A stretch of DNA of 64,000 nt, from NCBI GenBank assembly GCA_031835245.1, contig JAVKOQ010000202.1, positions 30,689-94,688 of the forward strand. Reading direction: 5' to 3'. Each line of letters begins with the position of its first letter. Positions within the stretch are counted from its first letter, which is position 1. A model generated the notes under the pieces. That model saw nothing but the letters and a program-made list of their open reading frames with translations, was not told the DNA's origin and did not search any database. This document shows, piece after piece, positions 44,837-55,764 of the stretch. The DNA is from Balamuthia mandrillaris. Lineage: Eukaryota > Discosea > Longamoebia > Balamuthiidae. Both the position numbers and the translations under genes were made by a program.

Positions 44837-45892
44837 TTAAGCCAAAATGGGATATCCAGCTGCGATGGCTCTCTTCTCCATTTCCAAAATGACGGCATAG
44901 TCCTCCTCCTTGAACTGTCTAAAACCAGTAATATGCAGCATGTCAAAAGCCCAACGAAGCTCCTCTTTGACCTCCTTCTCCTTCAACACTTCCGTCCAGC
45001 TGCTTCGAAGCATCTCGATCAAGTCTTTTGAAACTCCTTCCGCTGCGATGATAGGCAGACCAGGAGAGTGCCTGGTGCGTCCGACCACCATCACGTCCGC
45101 CACGACCTCTGGCATCTGCTCTTTCAGGAAGGCAAACGTGAAGCAGTCCACGCTGGCCACATCCGCTTCGCCTCTCGCCACCATTTCGATGCTTCTTCGA
45201 TGACCGCCACTCACTTTCACCTCAGCAAAGCAACGAGGCTGTTGTGGGTTCGTCTCTTCTCCTTCTCCCATTGTCATCATCAAGTTCAACATGTAGTCGC
45301 GAAAGAGATTCATGCCGCTGTTGGAGAAGTGGTCGTTGATGACAGCCCGCAACGTGTCTTGCTTGCCCAGCAGGTCCCTTTCCTCCCTTATGTCTCCGCC
45401 CTTGCGCACCACAATCAAACTGCGGTAGTAGCCTTCTTCCACGGAAGAGCTGTCGCTGTCGTTGTTGTGGCTTTCAAAGTGGCCGTACGAAGGGGTGAGA
45501 ACCAACTGCACGTTGGCAGAGGGTTTCAGCTGTCGCACAAATGGATAGCCGCAGGTCTGCCCCATCAAAAGGTCGGGGCTCTGCCACAGGTCGAGCAGCG
45601 TCCTGGAGTCTTCTTCGGCAAGCCGGAAGAGGCGCTCTGGGATTTGGGGAAGCAGGTCCTGGCGGTGCTGTTCCTGGGCTTGTTGGCGAAGAGCGGCGGA
45701 AAGGTGCTTCCAGAGCACGTCGTTGGCTTTCCGCATCTCGTCGTTGACTTCGTACATGGGAAGCAGCGCCATGCCTGGCTCGTCAGCCGGTTGCACCCTT
45801 TCCTCGCCCAAAGCAAGCACCACAACAACGGTGCAGAGAGTCAAGCACAAAGCCAAAGCGAAGCGAGGAGGGCCGTGCCTTGCGTAACCCAT
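44837..45892 (-). CDS. PhnD-like periplasmic-binding-fold protein with signal peptide
   Basis: Intronless, 351 residues. A hydrophobic N-terminus (FALALCLTLCTVVVVLALG) fits a signal peptide. The body matches the phosphate/phosphonate ABC binding-protein group (PhnD): MYEVNDEMRKANDVLW, PDLLMGQTCGYPFVRQL, YRSLIVVRKGGDI, the NSGMNLFRDYML ligand-loop region, GGHRRSIEMVARGEADVASVD, and a C-terminal alpha helix set. Such proteins serve bacterial importers; in a eukaryote it is probably a secreted or lysosomal solute binder, function unknown. No introns in an intron-rich window, together with the bacterial family, suggests gene transfer. A Ser/Asp/Asn insert (ESHNNDSDSSSVEE) interrupts the fold. The start is the ATG at 45892; the next gene is divergent. 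Confidence 0.85.
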   Translation of the reverse strand: MGYARHGPPRFALALCLTLCTVVVVLALGEERVQPADEPGMALLPMYEVNDEMRKANDVLWKHLSAALRQQAQEQHRQDLLPQIPERLFRLAEEDSRTLLDLWQSPDLLMGQTCGYPFVRQLKPSANVQLVLTPSYGHFESHNNDSDSSSVEEGYYRSLIVVRKGGDIREERDLLGKQDTLRAVINDHFSNSGMNLFRDYMLNLMMTMGEGEETNPQQPRCFAEVKVSGGHRRSIEMVARGEADVASVDCFTFAFLKEQMPEVVADVMVVGRTRHSPGLPIIAAEGVSKDLIEMLRSSWTEVLKEKEVKEELRWAFDMLHITGFRQFKEEDYAVILEMEKRAIAAGYPILA

Positions 45893-46077
45893 TTTCTTTT
45901 CTCTCTTGTTATTTATTTATTTATTTTTTAATTATTTTATTTTATTATTAATCGAAAAATTAAAAATTTTGATTCAAAATTCCCAAATTTTACTTTTACT
46001 GGAAATTTTTGAAAAATTTTAATATAAAAGAAAAAAAATTGGACGGTAAGACGAACAACGAATTTGAAGAGGGAACT

Positions 46078-48520
46078 ATGGAGAAGATCAAAATAAGCAT
46101 TACGCTCAACCGTGAGGCGGGTGGTGGTGGTAGTGGTGGAGGCACTTGTTTCACTGCCACTGCCACTCCGGCTGACAAAGTTGTCACTATAAGTCATCCG
46201 CTTCCGGACGAAACAACCAGGGAAGAAGCGCATGAGGCGAGCAACAGCTGCTCCGCCTCTGTCGACGCTACAGTCACTTACCAACAACGACAACAAGCAC
46301 CAACTCATGCCACCACCACCAACCACAACAACAACAACAAAGAGGAGGAGGAGGAGGTGATGCAGAATGAACGGTTACAAAAATTACAGCAGACAACGGA
46401 GAAACAGGAAGCAGAGATCCAACGACTCTTCTCCCAGCTTCAACGGCACAAAGAACGCGAGGAGGCTCAAACAGAACTCTGTAGGTCGTTGCAGGAAAGA
46501 GTAGGAAGGCTGGAAGCCATGCTGGAACACCTATTGGCTTCTTCTCCCTCTTTTTCTTCTTCTTGTTCTGCTTCGTTGTCTGCTTCTTCTTCTTCTGAAG
46601 AGAGACATGAGAACGAAGACGAAAGGTCGGAAGAAGATAGAAAAGTGCGTGAGGAAGAAAAGGAGAACTGTGATACAAGCAAACGTGAAAAAGTAGTAGA
46701 GGAGGAGAAAGAGCAACTGGAAGATGATGAAAAATATAACAGTGTAACGCAGCAAGCAGACGAAGACAACGAAGGAACGGAGGACGAGAAGAGACAGAGA
46801 GAAGACGAAAAGTGTGGCAACATAACGCGTAGTGAAGGGTCACGAGAAGCGGACGAAGAAAACGAAGAAGCGGAGGAAGTAAAAGAAGAAGAGAGAACGT
46901 CCCAAATAGAAAAGAATACAGAAGAGCAAGGAAAGGAGAAAGAAAAGAAACGGAGAAACTCGGACTCCTCTCAACAGCAATCTTCTTCATTCACGAAACT
47001 TAAACATCTTCACACGAAAGAGCTCAACGCAATGAAAGAGAAAGAGAAAGGAAAGAGCCGTTCTTCTCGTGCTGCCTCCTCTTCCTCTTCTGCTCCGATC
47101 TCTTCTCGCACCCGCTCTTCCTCGGCCTCCGGCTCTAGCTCTCCTGCTTCTTTCGCTGCATCTCGCTTAGCTTCTTCCACAAACAGTGGAAGCTTAACTC
47201 CGACTTCTTTGGTCGACTCTTCTTCCTTCGCCCCAAAGAAACATGCTTACTTGAAACGAAAGAAGGACATACTTGGACCAAGGCCGAAACGTTATCCTGG
47301 ATTCGGGTACAAGTCTTCTGGGCTTCAAATCGCAGGTTGTCATGACTTGTTCTTTCATCGCTCATCGGCTATTGTCCAACTAACAAACGGAGAGCAGGAA
47401 AAAGAGTGGCTCTTACCGGATTCACGGATGCTTCCCAAAGAGCCCAACTAGCGGCTGATATAGTGAAATTGAGAGGCGTTGTTATCGAGGATCCTGAGTT
47501 CGATCCACAAACCACTCATGTGGTACGCAATGTTTTTTTCTATGGGAAAGAAGAAGAGAGAGAAGAACAGAAGATGAGAAAAGGAGCGAACAACTACCGA
47601 AGAAAGAGGCTAACCAAACTACCACACCAAAGGTTGCAGCCACAGGATGTGCTCGCAGCCTGAAGACGATGGGAGCCACGTTGAAAGGAAAATGGATCGT
47701 TAGCCCACAATGGATCACTGCCAGCAACGCTGCCGGCGAGTTTGTGGATGAATCTCACTATGGCAGTCGATACACGGGACCCTCTCCCTTCAAAAACAAA
47801 TGCTTTTACATCGCCTATTCCTTTTCTCAATCCAGCTCTCCTTCGAGGATTCGTGTCGCGTCCTTGCTCATTGATGTACGTTCTCCTTTCTTCCTGTTTT
47901 GCTGTGCACTTTTGTAGTTATTTGTTTCTTCCTTTCCCTATCCCTCATGTTCCTTCTTTTTGCTTTTGCTTTATTATCATCCGTTGAAGTATGGAGGAGG
48001 GACCTTGCTCAACAACCTCAAAAAACAAATCGACTTCACGTTGGTGGGCGGAGAAGGAGAGGAAGACCAACAAGATGAAGTTCCTTCTGGTGTAGCTTTG
48101 ACCTGGTCCCAGTTTGTGCACATGATACCCGATCCTACCCCTGCTTCTTCCTCGCCCTCTTACAAAGAGAGCAGCGAAGGCTCTATTTCCCCTACCAAAC
48201 CTTCAAATGGAGGTTTAGACTCTCCATTACTCTCACGCGCTGCAACCTCACCCATGTTAGCACGGACCAGGACCAAATCCTCTTCTTTTACATCTCCATC
48301 TTCTTCGCCTTTATCGTCCTCATCACCGTTGAACTCGACCAAAGCCACAAAGATAATCAACAACGATAGCGAGGAGAACCAACCATCGCAAACGTCTGTA
48401 CAGAAGGAAGAGAAGGCGAATTCGTTGAACATGACCATTCGCACACCAGAGCAGCGAAGAAGAGCCATAGAAGAAGCCGAAAAAGGGCTTACAGGCTCTG
48501 AACTTCAGTGGTCCCTGTAA
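46078..48520 (+). CDS. BRCT-domain protein with coiled-coil N-terminus
   Basis: Four exons (46078-47335, 47398-47522, 47633-47875, 47990-48520) give about 718 residues. The first 410 are disordered: Glu/Lys-rich coiled-coil stretches (EKQEAEIQRLFSQLQRHKE), acidic repeats and a Ser/Arg segment. Then a BRCT domain spans the second to third exon: VALTGFTD, KLRGVVIEDPEFDPQTTHVV, VAATGCARSLKTMGATLKGKWIVSPQWITAS. A second BRCT-like element follows (FKNKCFYIAYSF, SRIRVASLLID, YGGGTLLNNL). The C-terminus is Ser/Thr-rich. BRCT domains bind phosphopeptides in DNA-repair and checkpoint proteins; the exact orthologue (a TopBP1-, XRCC1- or Rtt107-like role) is not clear. An in-frame TTG upstream (46009) is not used as start. 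Confidence 0.82.
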
Positions 48521-48677
48521 TAGTACCTCATGTCTCTTCTCTCTCTCTCTCTCTCTCTCTATGTGCCGTTTTGTATCTTCATTTATTAACAAATTGACAG
48601 AGAAGAGCAAAGCAAAGCAAAATAGAGACGTTCGCTCTTCTTTAACCTTCTTTTGGGTGTGGTTTGTTAGTAGGCAC

Positions 48678-49334
48678 TTACGTGGCAACACCACCTCCAG
48701 CAGTGCCGCTGATGTCATGCACCCCCGTTTGAGTCACATCGCTTACCCTCTGCACGGTAATCCTGGCGCGACGCGTGGTGTCGGTGCTCTTCGGGATGGT
48801 CACCTTGAGCACGCCATTGTCCATGACGGCGGTGATGGCGGTGTTGTCGACGAAGCTCGGCAGGGAGAGCTTCCTGTAGAAGCTGCCAAAGTGCCTCTCG
48901 TTCTGGAAGTAGTAGGCGTTCTCCTCCCTGCGGCTCTGGGGCTTGAGGGAGGAGAGGATGAGCGTGTCCTGGTCAGCCTCCAAATGGATCGAGTCCTCGT
49001 CGATCCCCGGCAGCTCAAACTCCACTCGGATGGCGTTGCCGAGGTCGATGATGTCCGTCCTAGGCCTCCAGTAGCCGCCAAAGCTGGGCAGCTCCCAGCC
49101 GTAGTTGCCCTGGTTCCTCCAGGTGTTGTTGGGGAGGAAGGGCTCGCGGTATGGCCCGTAGCCGACGGTGCTCTCGTCGAAGGCGCCTCCGCCGTAGCCG
49201 GGCCTAACGCCGGATGGGAAACCTTGGGGTGTCGTGGTGGTTGTGGTTGGAAACTGTTTGGTGGTATCGGTGGTTCCCGTTGGAGCGGCAACGCCTGTGA
49301 TGCCTGCTCCTGGTTGTTGTTGAGTGGTTGCCAT
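48678..49334 (-). CDS. small heat-shock protein (Hsp20, alpha-crystallin domain)
   Basis: Single exon, 218 residues. A Thr/Gln/Gly-rich N-terminus (about 80 residues) leads to an alpha-crystallin domain: PRTDIIDLGNAIRVEFELPGI, DTLILSSLKP, the beta-6 loop FQNERHFGSFYRKLSLP and the end VMDNGVLKVTIPKS. The C-terminal extension lacks a clear Ile-x-Ile tag but contains ARITVQRVSDV. The family acts as ATP-independent holdases in the cytosol. The coding sequence is much more GC-rich than its surroundings, which fits high expression. The stop converges with the BRCT gene, with a CT repeat at 48536-48560 between. Confidence 0.95.
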   Translation of the reverse strand: MATTQQQPGAGITGVAAPTGTTDTTKQFPTTTTTTPQGFPSGVRPGYGGGAFDESTVGYGPYREPFLPNNTWRNQGNYGWELPSFGGYWRPRTDIIDLGNAIRVEFELPGIDEDSIHLEADQDTLILSSLKPQSRREENAYYFQNERHFGSFYRKLSLPSFVDNTAITAVMDNGVLKVTIPKSTDTTRRARITVQRVSDVTQTGVHDISGTAGGGVAT

Positions 49335-49766
49335 GTTGCAATGTGATGATGTTTCACTACTACTAAGGGAAAAGAAAGTTTTAAAGTGTGATGGATTTTT
49401 TTTTTGAAAAAAAAAAAGTGAGGTACCATGTGATGGGGGTAGATTGTATTGGATGTGATATCTCTATTCTGTGGACTTTCTTTCATCTTTCGGCGTGTTT
49501 GCCGAAAGGGTGCATAGGTCGAGCGAGGGTTACTTACCATTCTTCGCCTTACCCCTTTATCCTGATTGGTTGGCCTGGAGAATCGAACGAAAGTCAAACG
49601 AAATTCACTTTTAATAATTTTGTCGACGTATCCTGAAAACGATTGAAATTCCGTGTGTTCCCGCCAAAAAACCATTTTTCCCGTAATCCACCTTTTTACA
49701 GCGGAGGGGTGTCGACGCCAATGAAAAACACCAAACAAAAAATAAAGGGAGGGGGAAGGGCACAAG
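49335..49766. promoter_or_regulatory. divergent promoter of the Hsp20 and RIF1 genes
   Basis: About 430 bp between the divergent Hsp20 and RIF1 starts. GAA/TTC elements cluster near 49575-49655 (for example gaacgaaag, acgaaattc, ttgaaattcc), which could include heat-shock elements, but no perfect nGAAnnTTCnnGAA array is present. Confidence 0.3.
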
Positions 49767-50240
49767 ATGGAGGCCCAGGTGAACAAGGTGGTGAGCGCCT
49801 TGCTGTCGTCGAGGGCGTCCAATGTGGCGGCGGAAACGAGCAGCCAGGCGTTGGTGGCGTTGGGGAACCTGGTGAAGCGGCAAGAGGCGAGCCAGGACAG
49901 CGGGGAGGCCTTGCGACCGCTGGTGAGCCAATTGCCAACGTTGATCCCTGTCCTTCTTGCCATCAGCTCTCCAAATCCGAACGCTCCGTCGAGCAAAGGG
50001 TCGGTCCTCTCTTTGTACGTTTACTTATTTCGCTTTTGTTCTCATTGGAAACGTCTTGCCGCTCCTCCCTTCTTTCAGGGTGCAGCTCTCTCTTCGCACG
50101 TTAGGATACCTATTGCATAACCCTGCGCTGGCGAAGCATCTCTCCGAGAGCCTTTGTCAAGAAACATTAAGCCACTTGACTGGCATCGTCACTGCTACCA
50201 AAGACAAGGTTTCTTTACTCATTTGTCTGTTGCACTTCTC

Positions 50241-50278
<38 letters not shown>

Positions 50279-51371
50279 GCTCTCTCTCTCTCGCTCTCTC
50301 TCTCATGTCCTGCTCACATCTTGGTTTATCTTCTCTCTCTCTCTCTTCTCTTATCTCTACAAGTCAATGTGCAACTTGGCGTTATGGTGTCTTGCTGTCC
50401 AACAACTGCCCTTGGGACAAGAACAAGTTCTGTCGGAGCTGCTGCCATGCTTGGCTCAACTGTTGCATCCGGAACATCCACGAATGCCCTCTTCCACCAT
50501 ACAAATGGAGGCCATTCATGTTCTTTCTCGATTACTCTATCAAACGGCCGACTCCATGAGACGTCATGCCCTCACCTGGCTTCCTTCGTTCTATTACCAC
50601 CTCTTCTCTGATCAACCGAAGTACGTACTCTGTCTTTCGTTTTGTTTCTTCTTTGTACTCTCTGTCTCCTTTTCCTTTGTCTTCTTTCTTTCGAGTGGTT
50701 AATACAGTTTTGTTTTCAGCATACGAGAAGCAGCAGAACTGTGCATGAAAGTTGCTGTTCCAGTTTTGCTCTCCAATGAAGGCAAGGCGGCAACTGCCGT
50801 CTCTCGGCGTGTTTTCACGGACTTGAATGGTGGCTTGGTACTCAAGTTTGATAAGTTCCTGGAAGACGAACATGACGCCAAGACTACCAACAACAATAGC
50901 AAAACTGTCTTTGCCCTTCGTGTTTGGGTGAGTTTTTTCTTCTGCAGCTACTACTGCTTTGTTATTTTTTCTCTAAGCAACGTGCCTATCTCCCTTGCGC
51001 CAGTCCTATTTTGTTTTACTTCTAGGCAAGCAACTGTTCAACCAGAGCCTCATCAAAGCTCTGTTGCAGATCCCATCTGTAAGTTTCTCTTTAGCTCTCT
51101 TTCTCTCTCAATCTCTCTCTCTCTCTCTCATTGTTTTTTGCACAAAAAGGTTACTTTTAATCACCCTAATCCTGTCGTTCGTGCGAGCACTTGGAATGCG
51201 TGGAGATATCCTTTTCTATCCCGTTCTTGTACTTTTTACGAAGCATTCTCATGTTCTTTAACCTCAAGATGTACATCTCTTATCGATAATACTGGTCAAG
51301 ACCTTAACGTGCTTGTTAACTCCAATTCTAGAATCAGTCTCATAATGAAACCCTTTTTGAAAAGGTTTGTG

Positions 51372-51428
<57 letters not shown>

Positions 51429-54400
51429 CTTTCTCTGGCTTCTCGCTTCACTCTTCTCTTCTTTTAATTGTGACAAAATTAGTATTGCCTCGGAGGAAAA
51501 TAAACGTGTGCGAATGAGTTGCTTTCGAACTTGGACCCATTTGCTGGGCCTTTTGGGTTCCTCCCTCGACTCTGTTTACGATCGAGTGGTGCTTCCTGTT
51601 CTAAATCTGTTTCTCCAATGCACTGATCCGTCCTTTCGTATCACGCTTTGCCATTTCGTTGGTATGTTTTGTTTCGTAGCCTTTGCTCTGCTTCTTTTTG
51701 CTTTTAACAGCAATTAACATTGCCACTGATGAAACAGCTGAAATGATTGTTTCAACGGATGACATCTCAGCGATGGAAAGTGACGACTCCGTCATAATGA
51801 CTGAAGAAAACGAGGAGAGCAAGAAAGAGAAGAAGAAACAGGTTAAGAGAGCTTACCTATCAAACAGCGCCTTTGTTTTTTCACAAATGGACTACCTCCT
51901 TAATGAGGTATATCTTTCATTTCTTCGTCTAGTGGATTACAATTCAACTGCCGAGGTATGCATTTTCTCTTCTCTTCCCTCTGCTTTATCTCATATCATT
52001 TATATGTAAAGCAAATGGTGTGGAAGCTTTGGGAAAGCATGTTAAAGCGGATAACAAACGTTTTAGCAATGGATGATGATGCTATCGTTGATGATTGCGA
52101 TCTCGTACGGAAAGCAGTTCGGCAGACAACAAGCTTTGTTGTTACTCTGCTTCATAACCTTGCTTCGTCTTCTTCTTCTTCACATCAATTCGCCAATCCA
52201 CTTAAGTTACTCTGCCGGCTGTTTGCATCATTGCAATCGATTCTTCCAACTAGTATTTTCATTTCTTCCGACTACACTCCTTTATCATCTTCCTCCTCTC
52301 CCTCTTCTACTTCTGCTGCTTCTCCATTAAAACATGTATTGGACTCATGTCCTTCCACGCTAGACGAGAGATGCGCCCTCGTCAGTTTTTTCAGAGCTAC
52401 ATTATCGCTTAGCAGTTCTTCTTCCGCTCCTCTGAGCATTTTTAGCAAAGGCAATCATTCATATTACAACAGACTGTTGCAGCTGTTGTTCCAAATGACT
52501 CCTTCTCATGGCCAAGTTCAGTTTTGCTGTCCCCTGTAATCTCTTTCTCACTTCTTGCTAACCTATTTTTGCTTATATTAGCTACCTTTAATCGTCACGA
52601 TTCAACACGTGTTGCTCAAGCAAGAAAACGGAGTAACTCAAGTAGTACTCAACCAACGAAATGCACTCATCTGGTTAACTGTTGCCAGCATGCTCAAACA
52701 ATACATGGATGGCAGCAACAGCAACACCGACTCACAGGTGGATCCATGGTCTCACAGCCACAACACGGCGATGCTCACTTTGCTCTTTCCTCTTTCTTTG
52801 CACTCTTTGACTTCAACGCAAGAAGCAGCTTTGACCGAAGCGAACGAGAACAACAAAAAGGAGAAGAGCAGCAGATTGTATGAAGAGGTGTTTGTGGCTT
52901 GGCGCTCATTGTTCAAGTGTTTCTATCGCATCGCGCTTCTCCGTAACGAACATACGGCTTGTGTGGATCTCTTTTCTTCGCATGCGCTTCTTTTGTTGGA
53001 TTCTTCTAGTTCATCACCTTCTTCTTGGTTTGATGGAGACATGTTAGGAAGATGCTTATGTACCATTGTGGAGTTCAGCAAAGACGATGCAACGGAGCTT
53101 CCCTTGTGCGACAAACGACACACCAAACCGTCTTCTTTCTTCATGCTCCTCAACGCGATCGTTTGTCAAGAGTGTCAACGACTAGCTTCTGCCAATCGTT
53201 TGTGTACGTTTCTTTTGTGTTTTATTTTTGTGATGGTGCTGATTTCGTTTGTAAACAGCCGAACGGCCTATTACAAGAAAAGTGTTGGAAGCATTGACAT
53301 TAGCTTTGGAATGCATAAACTCCAAAGCAGAACTGGAGTGTTTGTTGCACGGTTCCTCGTTGTTGTACACCATCACGTCATGGTTGCAACACCAGAACGT
53401 TGTTTCTTGTTCAACACATCTTAAAACCAGCGTATGATCGCCTATCCCTTCTTGTTCTTGTTATTCTTCGTTCTTCTCTGTTCTCGTTCTTCCTATAGTG
53501 TTATTCACATTTGGTCATTCTTTGAATAGGTGGATTCTCTCTGGGATGCATGTAAGTTTCTTCTTTCTTCTATGACGACGTTATCTGTTTACTCACATGT
53601 CGTTACTTATGGTTGCAACTAGTCCTCATTTGTCTTAAAAGCAATGTTCCTGCCTCCCACTTTGACACGCCTTTTCTGTTGCTGCTCTACCAACCTTTAG
53701 CTGTATTTTAACGCCCTCTCCTCTCTTTCTTGTTCCCTTCTGCTCTCGTCTTCTCTTCCTCTGATCAAAGATAAATTATCAACCAATTCAGGAAGCCCTA
53801 GGAAGCAAACGAAGGCACATCAAGAACAGCAGTCTAACTTTCTGGAACGATACGTTTGGCGTGCGAAAGGAGCTTGTCTATCCAAATGAGATATCGGCCG
53901 TGTTGCGTAACCTTCGTGGCAAGGTCCATCTAAACCTTCCAAACGGTTGGCAAAAGAGTGCTCAAATGCAGCAAGCAGAAGAAAAAGATGACGACAATAG
54001 AGAAATAATGTCAACGATGGATAGTAGCATTCAACCTAAGGGAAGGCAAGTGAAAGGAAAAAATAAGAAGGTAAAAGAAGATGAAGATGAGGAAGACGTG
54101 GATGACGAAATGCCGTCAATGCACATTCCGTCCCAGATGTTTCCAAGTACGTTTTTCGTTCTTCACATTTTTACCTTATTCTTATTCTACTTCTTCTTAA
54201 AAGGTGTATCTACCGCAAAACCCCGTTACATTTCCAAGCTAAAAGAAGATGCTGCGAAAAACACGAAGAAGATGGAAACAGGAAAATCTTCAACTGGAAC
54301 AAAGAGATTAGCGAAACGGAAACGAACAACGGAGCAAGATAGCAAACAAAATTCTTCTTCTTCTTCAGCTGCTGCTGGCGCTGCTTCTGTTTCATCGGAC

Positions 54401-55027
54401 GACGAAGAGTTGAATGTTAAAGATGAGGCGTCACCAACAAAGAAAAAACGAAAGGAAGAAGCTTGTTCTCTTTTGACGGAGCATCAACGAGAAGTTTTGG
54501 AGCGTCAACGAAAGACTTCAACAGTTGTTTTATACAACAACCTGGACCAATCTTTGTCTTGTCAAGATGCTTCCTTCACTCCAGCCTTGTGTCCTTCTTC
54601 TTCCTTATTATTAGCAGATGATAAAGAAGAAGAAAAAGCGGAAGCAGAAATAGAACCAGATGCAAACGAAGAGGAAGAACTGGAACTTATTCATGATTGC
54701 GAAGAAGAAAAAGAAGAAAAAGAAGAAAAAGAAGAAGAAGAAGAAGAAGAAGAAGAAGAAGAACAAGAAGAAGAAGAAAAAGAAAAAGAAAAAGCAAACG
54801 ACAAAGCCTCAACACAAATGGAAGCGATGGTGAGACAGTTGATGACCATTGGAGGCGCTCTTTCTTCTTCAGTCACTTCACGAGCGGTTTCACACACACA
54901 ACTTTGCAATGAATGGCAAGCGACGTTGCTGCAAATGCCGGTCCAAGATTTGATAGCGATGCAACAAGCCTTGATGGGTATGCTGGGCGACCTTACCAAA
55001 CAGTTACACTCACGAATGCAACCGTAA
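49767..55027 (+). CDS. rif1: RIF1 homologue (telomere/replication-timing HEAT protein)
   Basis: Sixteen exons join in phase to about 1,350 residues: 49767-49999, 50079-50208, 50364-50620, 50720-50927, 51004-51078, 51150-51205, 51275-51364, 51483-51661, 51711-51955, 52012-52515, 52582-53203, 53259-53431, 53530-53551, 53623-53702, 53792-54146, 54204-55027. HEAT-like helices fill the N-terminal 900 residues, and the Rif1 signature reads HPNPVVRASTWNAWRSLIDN, then RISLIMKPFLK. Later blocks (SLTFWNDTFG, LVYPNEISAVL, LTEHQREVLERQ) also fit. The C-terminus has basic clusters and a Glu run (54690-54790). RIF1 controls origin timing by recruiting PP1 and acts in DNA-break repair; I see no clear RVxF or SILK PP1 site. 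One intron is U12-type (separate entry). Codon and base use match the neighbours. Confidence 0.85.
51206..51274 (+). other. U12-type AT-AC intron in RIF1
   Basis: A 69-nt intron that starts ATATCCTTT, a perfect U12 donor, has branch site TTCTTTAAC (51254-51262, one mismatch to TTCCTTAAC) and ends TAC 12-13 nt later. Removing it restores the frame as TGG AG/A TCT CTT ATC (Trp-Arg-Ser-Leu-Ile), matching the conserved Rif1 block. A U2-type GT-AG alternative for this position does not give the conserved sequence. Confidence 0.88.
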
Positions 55028-55265
55028 AGAGAGATGGACAAGCTGGCCAACATTCTTATTTCGCTATACACCAAAAGGTACCAACAAAAAATAAAGTGTA
55101 CATTTAACCCAACTGTAGCTTCAGTTATGCACCGTGCCCTCTCGACGTATGCTCACTCTTCTTTCAACGCAGCTCCCAACAGGTCACGACTCGGAATGTA
55201 GGAGGACGCTCGTCACGCATCGGAGAAGTTCATTTTTTGGGAGGTGATGTGTCTTAGCGGAAAGT
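55028..55265. other. 3' flank of RIF1, no gene seen
   Basis: AATAAA-type signal aaaaataaagtg at 55087 probably ends the RIF1 transcript. No other feature. Confidence 0.5.
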
Positions 55266-55520
55266 CTATTGGCAGGCGAGATGGGGGTGGATGCGACGCA
55301 GGCGCTCCAATGGTGAGATCTGGTAGTGTTGGACAGTCGTGGCGGGAGGCTCCTGGGCTGCAATCAACTTCTGCTGTCTCTGTCGCTGGTCTCCCCCAGA
55401 AACTGTGACTTGGAGCTGTTTCACAACGCACGTATGCCATTCGTCTTCTTCAAATACTCTTGTTAATTTTGGTCTCTTTGGGTTTACCTCTCTTTGACTT
55501 GTTCCCCTTCGAAGGAACAT
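55266..55520 (-). CDS. possible small basic protein, unassigned
   Basis: An 84-codon frame with NPKRPKLTRVFEEDEW near the start, a possible nuclear signal, and a Gln/Arg-rich middle. No family motif is shared with the island genes, although it sits among them. The ATG has a good context. It converges with RIF1 at a distance of 240 bp. Confidence 0.35.
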   Translation of the reverse strand: MFLRRGTSQREVNPKRPKLTRVFEEDEWHTCVVKQLQVTVSGGDQRQRQQKLIAAQEPPATTVQHYQISPLERLRRIHPHLACQ

Positions 55521-55673
55521 TTGCCTTTAATTATCCATCTAAGGTTACCCTACATAGCTTCGGAGATTAGAATCTGTATGCTTTGGTCGTGGGTGTAATG
55601 GACGGAACACAAGCAAACCAGATGAGCTCATCAAGAAGCTAGTCGTGCTAACCATGTGTCATAATTCCTTTGT

Positions 55674-55709
<36 letters not shown>

Positions 55710-55764
55710 TCTGTTCTGCGGCTTTACGTTGCAGAAAACGAAGATAGGAATGAAACACAACAGC

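Noticed and set aside
44837-45892. Bacterial contamination as source of the PhnD-like gene
   Set aside because: It is flanked within 200 bp on both sides by intron-containing eukaryotic genes in contiguous sequence.
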